63,711 bases of DNA from Lachnospiraceae bacterium UBA3273 (lineage in GTDB: Bacteria; Bacillota; Clostridia; Lachnospirales; Lachnospiraceae), in NCBI GenBank assembly GCA_002362385.1, contig DEUB01000060.1, forward strand, positions 473-64,183, given 5' to 3'. The translations under genes were made by a program, and so were the position numbers. The notes under the pieces were generated by a model, which saw only the letters and a list, made by a program, of their open reading frames with translations, was not told the DNA's origin and ran no database searches. Shown in pieces: positions 45,697 through 53,067 of the stretch. The stretch's first letter is position 1. The number at the start of each line of letters is the position of its first letter.

Positions 45697-46514
45697 AAAG
45701 AAAACTTCCGTGGGGAACAAGAAGAAGGATAGGCACCATCATATATATAGCGTTAATTCTGACAGTTGATGTATTTCTCATTACCAGATGGGTTACGGTT
45801 CGGTGGGAAAAAGTAAGGGAAGTGGAGAAACTGGAAACACCCAGAGAAATAGCAAATCATTTTATGAGGGAGGAATACAACAGACGCTGGTATGAAATGA
45901 AAGGAGTTGCGGGGGAAAGAACAGGCCCTTATGAGTTTAAAGAAAAGTATTTTTATGAGGTAGACAGGCGTGATGAGAAGAGTTTAAGTTTTAGCATAGT
46001 CAGGGATGCGGACAATATAGAGGCATGGGGAGATACGAAGGAACGGGGAATTACGTGCAAAAGATGTTTTGATTTGCCTGAGATGTATGTTTGTTCCTGC
46101 TATTATGATCATGGAAATAAAATAGACTGGGTTGGAGGAAGGGTAACTATTTTTTATGATAGCGGAGGATTCTGGGAAGAATGGGAATATTTTCATTTTG
46201 ATATCAGTTATGACAATGGAGAATATGTAGTAGCTCCAACCGGGGGAATTGCTTCCGGAAATGAAATCCAAGATGAAGACGAGCTAATAGAAAAGACCGG
46301 AATGACCGTTGAAGAAATCGTAGAGACCGCTTACCGAGATCAGGAAATCATGGAAGAAACGATGTACGAAATGAAGGCTTACGAACTGGATTACCTGAAC
46401 GGCATGGTCAAAAAGAGCATGTGGAAGAAAATTTTATGGACAGGTGGAATCAGCTTGTTTTTAATCATCATAGGAATTATATCCGAGGCGGTAGACCGAT
46501 GGTATGCGGAATGA
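45693..46514 (+). CDS. Two-TM putative immunity protein 1
   Basis: 273 aa with ATGA overlap to the LXG gene, so it is co-translated. Layout: a basic N-terminus (MKRKLPWGTRRRIG), TM1 (TIIYIALILTVDVFLIT), a large middle domain of about 210 residues probably outside the membrane, then TM2 near the C-terminus (ILWTGGISLFLIIIGIISEAV). The middle includes EWEYFHFDISYDNGEYV. The place directly after a toxin-like gene and the tandem copy next door fit an immunity protein with an external domain. No family was recognised. Confidence 0.65.
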   Translation: MKRKLPWGTRRRIGTIIYIALILTVDVFLITRWVTVRWEKVREVEKLETPREIANHFMREEYNRRWYEMKGVAGERTGPYEFKEKYFYEVDRRDEKSLSFSIVRDADNIEAWGDTKERGITCKRCFDLPEMYVCSCYYDHGNKIDWVGGRVTIFYDSGGFWEEWEYFHFDISYDNGEYVVAPTGGIASGNEIQDEDELIEKTGMTVEEIVETAYRDQEIMEETMYEMKAYELDYLNGMVKKSMWKKILWTGGISLFLIIIGIISEAVDRWYAE

Positions 46515-46581
46515 TTTGAAAATATAAGAGAAGATATTTAAAAAGGGGAAAATGGATTTGTAAGACGTGGGAGAAAAAGAA

Positions 46582-47409
46582 ATGAAAAGAAAACTTTCGT
46601 GGGGAACAAGAAGAAGGATAGGCACCATCATATATATAGCGTTAATTCTGGCAGTTGATGTATTTCTCATTACCAGGTGGGTTACGAATCGACAGGAGAA
46701 AGTAAGAGCGGTGGAAAAACTGGAAACGCCCAGAGAAATAGCGAATTATTTTATGAGGGAGGAATACAACCGGCGCTGGTATGATATGAAAGGAGTCGAC
46801 CCTACAAATAGGCGTACCGGGGATTATAAAGATTTAATATACGAAATAAGCAGAAAGGATGGGGATGATTCTCTATATTTTAGAATATTTAGGGATAGAG
46901 AAAATCTTGAAGCATGGGGAAATACGAAAGAACGGGCAATTACTTGTATCAGAGGCTTTCATTCGTCAGAAATGTATATGTACATTTATTTCAGCTATTA
47001 TGATTGCGGAAACCAGATAAAAGGAATTTGGGGAGATGGTACTATTTTGGGAGAATGGAACGGACAGCGGCAGGAACGAGAATATTTTTCTTTTGATATC
47101 AGTTATGACAATGGAGAATATGTGTTAGTTCAACCATGGGAAATCGATGATGTTAACGAAATCGAAGATGAGGACGAGTTAATAGAAAAAACAGGAAGAA
47201 CCCTTGAAGAAATCGTAGAGACCGCTTACCGAGATCAGGAAATCATGGAAGAAACGATGTACGAAATGAAGGCTTACGAACTGGATTACCTGAACGGCAC
47301 GGTCAAAAAGAGCATGTGGAAGAAAATTTTATGGACAGGTGGGATCAGCTTGTTTTTAATCATCATAGGAATTATATCCGAGGCGGTAGACCGGTGGTAT
47401 GCGGAATGA
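46582..47409 (+). CDS. Two-TM putative immunity protein 2 (paralog)
   Basis: 275-aa paralog of the gene at 45693. The first 35 residues and the last 65 or so are almost identical at DNA and protein level, while the middle (about 70-200) has diverged strongly (YFSFDISYDNGEYV retained, flanks different). The start at 46582 matches the paralog start and has GGGAG 8 bp upstream. Tandem immunity paralogs are known in toxin loci where extra copies protect against related toxins. Whether this copy neutralises the neighbouring LXG protein or a different one is open. Confidence 0.65.
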   Translation: MKRKLSWGTRRRIGTIIYIALILAVDVFLITRWVTNRQEKVRAVEKLETPREIANYFMREEYNRRWYDMKGVDPTNRRTGDYKDLIYEISRKDGDDSLYFRIFRDRENLEAWGNTKERAITCIRGFHSSEMYMYIYFSYYDCGNQIKGIWGDGTILGEWNGQRQEREYFSFDISYDNGEYVLVQPWEIDDVNEIEDEDELIEKTGRTLEEIVETAYRDQEIMEETMYEMKAYELDYLNGTVKKSMWKKILWTGGISLFLIIIGIISEAVDRWYAE

Positions 47410-47416
47410 CAATTCG

Positions 47417-47514
47417 TTTCCGAAAAATTTCCGAAAACGGTCCATTGCATTGCGAAACGCTGAGGCAGAGGTTATGATTTTCCCGTAAAGAGTTAAAAAA
47501 TACATACGGGAGAG
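47417..47514 (+). promoter_or_regulatory. ribU control region: direct-repeat operator, promoter and inverted repeat
   Basis: TTTCCGAAAA occurs at 47417-47426 and again at 47428-47437, an exact direct repeat with 11-bp period. A promoter TTGCGA (47450-47455), 17-bp spacer, TATGAT (47473-47478) follows. Then TCCCGTA (47481-47487) pairs with TACGGGA (47505-47511), and the second arm covers the GGGAG ribosome site of ribU. No FMN riboswitch sequence was seen. Confidence 0.65.
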
Positions 47515-47521
47515 ATTTATT

Positions 47522-48085
47522 ATGAACAGCAAAGCAAAAAAGATAACCATCACTGCCATGATCTGCGCCCTGGCGTATGTAATGGTCGCATTCTGCCGCA
47601 TCCATATTGTACTTTTTTTGGAATATGAGCCCAAAGATGTTATGATAACGTTAGGCGGTTTTATGGGAGGACCGGTTACGGCTCTTTTGGCATCGGCTAT
47701 CGTGTCCTTCATTGAGATGGTAACCATCAGTGAGGATGGAATTTTAGGGCTTGTTATGAATGTTTTATCCACCTGCTCTTTTGCGTGTACCGCTTCCTTT
47801 ATTTATAAAAGAAAACGGACTTTTTCCGGCGCCGCTGCCGGACTGGCTTTGGGCACCGTTTTTATGGTGGTTTTGATGCTCTTATGGAATTATCTTATTA
47901 CCCCGGTTTATATGGGCGTTCCAAGGGAAGCCGTAGGAGAGCTTTTGATTCCGGCGTTTCTTCCTTTCAATTTGTTAAAAGGCGGATTGAATACAGGATT
48001 GACACTTTTGCTTTACAGGCCTGTTATGAAAGCCTATTCTGATCATATAGAGGAATCATTTACAAAAACGGATATGAGGAAATGA
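47522..48085 (+). CDS. ribU: ECF transporter S-component, RibU-like (riboflavin)
   Basis: Membrane substrate-binding subunit of an energy-coupling-factor transporter. The 187-aa protein has about six helices. RibU-like features: YEPKDVMITLGGFMGGPVTALLASAIVSFIEM, then GLVMNVLSTCSFACTASFIYKRKRT, LALGTVFMVVLMLLWNYLITPVYMG and FLPFNLLKGGLNTGLTLLLYRP. It needs the EcfA/A'/T module, absent here, as in group II systems. The next gene, 1 bp downstream, contains a riboflavin kinase domain, strongly supporting riboflavin as substrate. Confidence 0.85.
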   Translation: MNSKAKKITITAMICALAYVMVAFCRIHIVLFLEYEPKDVMITLGGFMGGPVTALLASAIVSFIEMVTISEDGILGLVMNVLSTCSFACTASFIYKRKRTFSGAAAGLALGTVFMVVLMLLWNYLITPVYMGVPREAVGELLIPAFLPFNLLKGGLNTGLTLLLYRPVMKAYSDHIEESFTKTDMRK

Positions 48086-48086
48086 T

Positions 48087-48782
48087 ATGGAGCAAAGCTT
48101 TAACAGAGCCCCCAAGTATATACTGCAGGGCGAAGTCATATACGGAAGGGGAATCGGTAAACTGGTAGGAATGCCTACGGCAAACCTTCAGATAACATGT
48201 GAAAACAGTCTGCCTCCTGTGGGAGTTTATGTTACGGAAGTGCTTTTGAACCGGGAGCGCTATTACGGCGTAACCAATATCGGGACCTGCCCCACCATTG
48301 ACAGTGATGAAAAGGTTTCCGTGGAGACTCATATTTTGAACTTTAACGGGATCATCTACGGAAAGAACGTGGAGATCAGGCTTTTTGAAAAACTCCGTGC
48401 CCAGAAAAAGTTTGATAATTTTTCCATGTTGTTGGAACAGATCCGGATGGATTGTCTGGCGGCGCAGGAGTTCTTTGGGGTAAAACCTATATTTACCCAA
48501 CTTTATATGGATATCAAAAAGCATCAGACAAAGCTTGGAAAAGCAGAGATATATCTGTCGGCAAAGGAATTTGACATTTTATATATGCTGTATTCCAATC
48601 CGGATGTCGCCTATACAAAAGAACAGATCTATGAAGCAATCTGGCACGAGCCTTCAAACGGGTGCTTTCATGCGGTGGAAAATACGATCTTTCAGATACG
48701 GAAAAAGTTAAAGCCCTACGCCGGGGGACATGACTTTATAAAAACAATGGTAGGGTACGGGTATAAGTTTCAAGGAAAATAA
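48087..48782 (+). CDS. Riboflavin kinase fused to an OmpR-type winged-helix DNA-binding domain
   Basis: 231 aa, two domains. Residues about 10-130 are a riboflavin kinase domain like the C-terminal half of RibF: GRGIGKLVGMPTANLQI with the PTAN motif (30-33), GVYVTEV, YYGVTNIGTCPT and SVETHILNFNGIIYGK with the catalytic Glu at 80. Residues about 150-230 are an OmpR/PhoB winged helix: LSAKEFDILYMLYSNPDVAYTKEQIYEAIW, AVENTIFQIRKKLK (recognition helix) and IKTMVGYGYKF (wing). The FAD synthetase half of RibF is absent. Directly after ribU, so a flavin-sensing regulator of uptake that also makes FMN is a strong guess. Archaeal RbkR combines the same activities with a different HTH. Confidence 0.85.
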   Translation: MEQSFNRAPKYILQGEVIYGRGIGKLVGMPTANLQITCENSLPPVGVYVTEVLLNRERYYGVTNIGTCPTIDSDEKVSVETHILNFNGIIYGKNVEIRLFEKLRAQKKFDNFSMLLEQIRMDCLAAQEFFGVKPIFTQLYMDIKKHQTKLGKAEIYLSAKEFDILYMLYSNPDVAYTKEQIYEAIWHEPSNGCFHAVENTIFQIRKKLKPYAGGHDFIKTMVGYGYKFQGK

Positions 48783-48847
48783 AAGAAGAAAGCGTAACTG
48801 GGCTGCGTATGCGAATGAATTCATGAACGGAATGAATTTATAAGCGA

Positions 48848-48902
48848 TTGACAGCTGTGAGAGAAAGGGTTATACTTGTTTTGCAATGAATAAATATTCA
48901 TT
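48848..48902 (+). promoter_or_regulatory. Promoter and TetR operator of the 48927 operon
   Basis: Consensus TTGACA (48848-48853), 17-bp spacer, TATACT (48871-48876). The perfect inverted repeat AATGAATA-AA-TATTCATT lies at 48885-48902, just after the expected start point. A second palindrome ATGAATTCAT at 48815-48824 and another half-site GAATGAATT at 48830 lie upstream. This fits autorepression by the TetR protein. Confidence 0.8.
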
Positions 48903-48926
48903 CAAAAAACAGAAAGAAGGGGACGT

Positions 48927-49520
48927 ATGCCAAAATCAGCAGAAAAATGTAAAGAAATCCGGGACGATATGAGAAACAGGATACTTCATGAATCTATGCT
49001 TTATTTTGCGAGGAACGGGTTTGCGGGAACCAAGATAAGCGATCTGGCAAGGCATATCGGAATCGGCCAGGGAACCATTTATGTTTATTTTGACTCCAAA
49101 GAAGATCTGTTTAAGGAAATTCACAGAATGATTAACGGGGAAAAGGATATTGCAAGAGTAAAGGTCCTTGCAAAACTTCCCATAAATGCGAAGCAGAAAA
49201 TTCACATGATGTCAAAGGAAATCATGAGGCAGTTGGAGGAAAATGAAAGCTTTGCAGGGATTATTGCCCTGAATACCCAGATGGTGCTGGAAGAGGCGGC
49301 AGGGAATACTGCAGATACGGCCTATCAGTTGGAGCTATACAGATACACGGCGGAAATCATCGAACAAGGACAGCGGGAAGGGAGCGTTGTAGAAGGAACG
49401 CCTATGAAGCTGGCGGATTATTACTGGGGCGTGGTGTATTTATATTCCCTAAAAAAACTGTTTACGACCAGGTATGAGATGATAAGTGCAGAGGATCTGG
49501 AGAGAACGGTTTTAAAATAA
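48927..49520 (+). CDS. TetR-family transcriptional regulator
   Basis: 197 aa. N-terminal HTH ILHESMLYFARNGFAGTKISDLARHIGIGQGTIYVYFDSKEDLFKEI is classic TetR; the C-terminal ligand domain has no recognised specificity. AGAAAGAAGGGG precedes the ATG. It is first in an operon with an SDR oxidoreductase and an HHxxxDG acyltransferase-like protein, and the operator at 48885 sits at its own promoter. The ligand may be an acyl or lipid-like compound, judging from the partner genes. Confidence 0.92.
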   Translation: MPKSAEKCKEIRDDMRNRILHESMLYFARNGFAGTKISDLARHIGIGQGTIYVYFDSKEDLFKEIHRMINGEKDIARVKVLAKLPINAKQKIHMMSKEIMRQLEENESFAGIIALNTQMVLEEAAGNTADTAYQLELYRYTAEIIEQGQREGSVVEGTPMKLADYYWGVVYLYSLKKLFTTRYEMISAEDLERTVLK

Positions 49521-49538
49521 GGGGCTGTGGAGGATAAA

Positions 49539-50315
49539 ATGAAAAAAAGAATTGCAATCGTAACAGGCGCCAGTCGGGGAATCGGAAAAGAGTTTGTGAA
49601 ACAACTGTTATTAAAAGATCCGGATGAGATATGGGCAGTTGCCAGAAATGAGGAGAGATTGGAGATGTTGAGAAGGGAATTGTCGGAAAAGATCATTCCT
49701 CTCTCAAAGGATCTCTCGGTTTTTGAAGAGATGGACTCTTTACGGGAAATGCTGGAAAAAAAGAATCCGACCGTTGTGTGGCTGGTCAATAATGCGGGAA
49801 CGGCTAAAATGGGTCTGTATGAGGATTTCAAAGCAGAAGAAATAGATAGGAGTGTCCGTCTCAATTGCAGTGCAGTTGCGGCTCTATGTACAATATGCAT
49901 CCCTTATATGGAAAGAGGAAGCCGGATTTTAAATATTTCTTCCGCCGCATCTTTTCAGCCCATGCCATATCTGAACCTGTATGCTGCATCTAAGGTATTT
50001 GTGCGGTACTATTCCCGCGGATTAAATGAGGAACTGAAAAGAAAGGGCATCAGCGTGACAGCGGTCTGCCCCGGCTGGGTTGATACGGAACTGCTGATGA
50101 GGGAGATCAACGGGAAAAAAGTAAATTTTCCGGGAGTCGTGTCTCCTGCGGCAGTTGTTAAGAAGGCCCTGATGGACGGGGAAAAAGGAAAAGATATATC
50201 GGTCTGTTCTTTATATGTAAAATGGGAGCATTTGTTTACGAAACTGTTTTCTGAAAAAACAGCGATGAATATCTGGCTGAAAGGGATTCAAAAATATGGA
50301 TATGCAGGGAAGTAA
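49539..50315 (+). CDS. Short-chain dehydrogenase/reductase
   Basis: NAD(P)-dependent SDR of 258 aa. Cofactor motif TGASRGIGKEF, NNAG motif (LVNNAGTAKMG), catalytic Ser in ISSAAS and Tyr/Lys in YAASKVF are all present, followed by VCPGWVDTEL. It starts at 49539 with TGGAGG 5 bp upstream. The last 20 bp overlap the next gene. The substrate is not known; the family branch looks like DltE/SDR proteins acting on acyl or keto groups. Confidence 0.9.
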   Translation: MKKRIAIVTGASRGIGKEFVKQLLLKDPDEIWAVARNEERLEMLRRELSEKIIPLSKDLSVFEEMDSLREMLEKKNPTVVWLVNNAGTAKMGLYEDFKAEEIDRSVRLNCSAVAALCTICIPYMERGSRILNISSAASFQPMPYLNLYAASKVFVRYYSRGLNEELKRKGISVTAVCPGWVDTELLMREINGKKVNFPGVVSPAAVVKKALMDGEKGKDISVCSLYVKWEHLFTKLFSEKTAMNIWLKGIQKYGYAGK

Positions 50316-51582
50316 CAGAGAGAATTTTATCTATACTGAAAGGGAGGAATTGTTCGACCCTAATATTTATATCGGAATTTATGCAAAAGTTACGGGAAAT
50401 CCTCAAACGGATGAACTGGTAAGGGCTGTAAAAACGGCATTTTGTGCAAATGAATCCACAATGTCTAAAATCGTATTGGATGAGGACGGCAGCGCCCGCT
50501 ATGAGCGGATGGAAGAAAGCGGATGCAGAGTTTTTGTTACGCAAAAAGATTGGAAAACGATTGTTATCGAAAATGAAAGAGAGGCATTTCGCATTGATGA
50601 AGGAGAAATGTTGCGGGTTTTTGTGATTTCGTCCCACCGGGAAACAGGTATTTTTATTATGGCGCATCATTTGGCGGGAGATGGGAAATCCGTTGTATAT
50701 TTTTTGGAAGATACCATGAGAGCGCTGGCTGGAGAAAAGTTACAGTTTAAACCGTTATATTTGATAACGGATGATCTGTTTCCGAAAAACGCAAAACCTC
50801 CTTTTTTTTATAATTTATATGCAAAGGGATTTAACAGAAGATGGAATAAAAACAGCCGTAATTTTAATTGGGAAGATTATAAAGAAATACATAAAACCTA
50901 TTGGAAGAGCAGGTGTTCCAACGTTATTTACAAAAGCTTTACGGCAGAAGAGACAGAGGCGATCAGAAAAAAGGCGAAGAAGGCTGGCGTTTCCGTCAAC
51001 AGCTATATTGCAACGGCTTTTTTAGGGGCAGATCCGGATAACGGATCCATCGGGATGCCTGTGGATATTCGGAAGGACCATAATCGTTCCATGTCCAACC
51101 AGGCATCGGGTATCAGTGTAGACCATCACTATTCTTCGCGCCTGTCTTTTGAAGAAAATGCCCAAATTGTTCATAAAAAGGTACAAATGAAGCTTAAACG
51201 GCCGGTTACGCGCTGGTTCATTTTAAGATTTTTAACGTTTTTTACTCCGTCCTTATTGGATTCGGTGTTGTTTGCCGCTCATGATCTGTATGGGAATAAG
51301 ACAAGCCTGGAGCTGGCTGAGGTCATGGGATATAGAGGGGAAAAGATGCGGGAACTGGGGGTTACCAATCTGGGCATATTGGATATTCCGGATACTTACG
51401 AAAGGTATGGGCTGAAAGATATGTTGTTTATCCCTCCGGTGGTATCCTATGCAAAACATATCATAGGAGTTGTGACTATGGGAGATGGAATGAGGATTTC
51501 TTATCATTTTATGGATGGCATGGATAAAGAGAAAGAACAGAGTTTTTTTGAAAGAGCAATGGAATATCTGGAAATATCATAA
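50296..51582 (+). CDS. HHxxxDG condensation-like acyltransferase
   Basis: 428-aa protein with the active-site motif MAHHLAGDGKS (HHxxxDG) near residue 120, as in condensation domains and alcohol or polyketide-associated acyltransferases (CoA-dependent acyltransferase superfamily). A second conserved zone is SVNSYIATAFL and GMPVDIRKDH, and a DFG-like segment is absent. No carrier-protein domain or adenylation domain is near, so it probably acts on free or CoA-linked acyl groups. It begins inside the SDR gene end, showing co-translation. Confidence 0.75.
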   Translation: MDMQGSNRENFIYTEREELFDPNIYIGIYAKVTGNPQTDELVRAVKTAFCANESTMSKIVLDEDGSARYERMEESGCRVFVTQKDWKTIVIENEREAFRIDEGEMLRVFVISSHRETGIFIMAHHLAGDGKSVVYFLEDTMRALAGEKLQFKPLYLITDDLFPKNAKPPFFYNLYAKGFNRRWNKNSRNFNWEDYKEIHKTYWKSRCSNVIYKSFTAEETEAIRKKAKKAGVSVNSYIATAFLGADPDNGSIGMPVDIRKDHNRSMSNQASGISVDHHYSSRLSFEENAQIVHKKVQMKLKRPVTRWFILRFLTFFTPSLLDSVLFAAHDLYGNKTSLELAEVMGYRGEKMRELGVTNLGILDIPDTYERYGLKDMLFIPPVVSYAKHIIGVVTMGDGMRISYHFMDGMDKEKEQSFFERAMEYLEIS

Positions 51583-51602
51583 TTGTGTGAGAAATACTTG
51601 GA

Positions 51603-51647
51603 TTGGGAATGTGTGAATTGGGAATGTATGAATCGGGAATGTAACAT
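51603..51647 (+). repeat. Three tandem 15-bp direct repeats
   Basis: TTGGGAATGTGTGAA, TTGGGAATGTATGAA and TCGGGAATGTAACAT follow each other without gaps, just after the acyltransferase stop. Confidence 0.75.
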
Positions 51648-51700
51648 AAAATGCTTGCATTCCCTTTAAGTTTATGTTATCGTAGTATCCATCTGAAACA

Positions 51701-51767
51701 GACGGTTTTTCTCCGTCGTTCTACGGATGTCTTCTGACATCCCATTTCGGGCTTCTTTCGAAGCGCC
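51701..51767 (+). ncRNA. Three-hairpin structured leader before the Rpn-family gene
   Basis: Three consecutive short hairpins: GACGG/CCGTC (51701-51717), GGATGTC-TTCT-GACATCC (51725-51742) and GGGCTTC-TTTC-GAAGC-CC (51749-51767, one bulge). They end 40 bp before the Rpn start. The transcript leader is probably structured; its function is unknown. Confidence 0.55.
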
Positions 51768-51806
51768 TATCCCGATTTAGAATCAATAAACTACATAAGG
51801 AGGACT

Positions 51807-53015
51807 ATGCCTATGTGCATGAAGAACAGATTACAAAGCTTCTTTCCCATGATCCGGACCAGGGAGGAGGTGCTCAGTGAGATCTATGCCCGCCCGGACC
51901 TGACGGATACTTTTGAACAGTGGAACAGGGAGAGGCAGAAAGAATTTCTGGATTTCTGCTCCGGCGCAAAGGGTGTAAAAATGCTTTACGACGGGTTCTT
52001 TAAAGAGATCATGGACCCGGAATCCACACCGGAGCGGCTGGAGGAATTCCTTTCCCTGCTGCTTTTGGAAAAAGTCAGGATCCTATCCGTTCTGCCCAAT
52101 GACTCCGCAAGGGTTGCAGACGAAAGCTCCCTGCTGATCATGGATATCGTGGTAATGTTAGAAGACGGCAGCATTGCCAACGTGGAGATCCAGAAGATCG
52201 GCTACCAGTTCCCGGGAGAACGGAGCGCATGTTATTCCTCGGATCTGCTGCTGCGCCAGTATAAAAGGGTCCGAGGCCGTCAGAAAAAGGAATTTGTCTA
52301 CAATCAGATCAAAAATGTCTATACCATTGTCATATTCGACAAAAGCACCCATGAATTTAAGGAGTTTCCCGATACATATATCCATCGCTTTGAGCAGAAA
52401 TCAGATTCCGGTATAAAGATGGAATTACTGCAGAAATATATTTTTATCCCCCTTGACATATTTCGGAAAAACGTGCAAAATAATTCTATCAACAGTAAAC
52501 TTGAGGGATGGCTTGCTTTTTTATCTATGGATACCCCTTCGATAATATTGGAACTGATAGAGAGATACCCTGAATTCAGGGAGTTGTATGGACAGATCTA
52601 TGAAATCTGCCGGAATGTGGAGGACGTTATGGGATTATTTTCAAAGGAACTGTTGGAGCTGGACAGAAATACGGTTCGGTATATGATGGATGAGATGCAG
52701 GAGGAGATAAACCGGAAGAAAAAAGAATTGGAAGAGAGCACACATGAATTGGAGGAACGCAGGTCCCAGTTAGAAGAGAGTAAGTCTCAGTTGGAGGAAC
52801 GCAGGACTCAGTTAGAAGAGAGCAAATCTCAGCTAGAGGAGAGCCAATCTCAGTTAGAAGAGAGCAAGTCCCAGCTGGAAGAGAGCAGGTCTCAGCTAAA
52901 AGAAAAGGATTCCCAATTAGCATATCAAAAAGAAGAACTTAATAAGAAAGATGAACTTTATCAAAAAGCATTGAAAAAAATTGAAGAATTAGAGAAGAAA
53001 TTGAACAATCAATAA
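51807..53015 (+). CDS. Rpn/PD-(D/E)XK nuclease-family putative transposase
   Basis: 402 aa. The core (about 25-300) is of the Rpn or PD-(D/E)XK transposase-like type: FFKEIMDPESTPERLEEFLSLLL, then LLIMDIVVMLEDGSIANVEIQ with the catalytic D and E-x-Q, then YSSDLLLRQY. The tail (about 305-400) is a heptad-repeat coiled coil, SQLEESK repeated about ten times. Members in Rpn families promote RecA-independent recombination. AAGGAGGA precedes the ATG. No terminal inverted repeats were found, so it does not look like a complete transposon. Confidence 0.85.
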   Translation: MPMCMKNRLQSFFPMIRTREEVLSEIYARPDLTDTFEQWNRERQKEFLDFCSGAKGVKMLYDGFFKEIMDPESTPERLEEFLSLLLLEKVRILSVLPNDSARVADESSLLIMDIVVMLEDGSIANVEIQKIGYQFPGERSACYSSDLLLRQYKRVRGRQKKEFVYNQIKNVYTIVIFDKSTHEFKEFPDTYIHRFEQKSDSGIKMELLQKYIFIPLDIFRKNVQNNSINSKLEGWLAFLSMDTPSIILELIERYPEFRELYGQIYEICRNVEDVMGLFSKELLELDRNTVRYMMDEMQEEINRKKKELEESTHELEERRSQLEESKSQLEERRTQLEESKSQLEESQSQLEESKSQLEESRSQLKEKDSQLAYQKEELNKKDELYQKALKKIEELEKKLNNQ

Positions 53016-53067
53016 ATTATTATGGTAGGATATGTTTGTATAGAAAAAAGATTGATTTGAGGGTCAA

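Noticed and set aside
47410..47521. FMN riboswitch before ribU
   Set aside because: The conserved RFN sequence blocks are absent; only a direct repeat and one simple inverted repeat are present.
52724..52925. Regular repeats that could suggest a CRISPR array
   Set aside because: The 21-bp units are contiguous, in frame and encode heptads; there are no unique spacers.
51807..53015. Complete insertion sequence around the Rpn-family gene
   Set aside because: No terminal inverted repeats or target duplication were found by eye at its borders.
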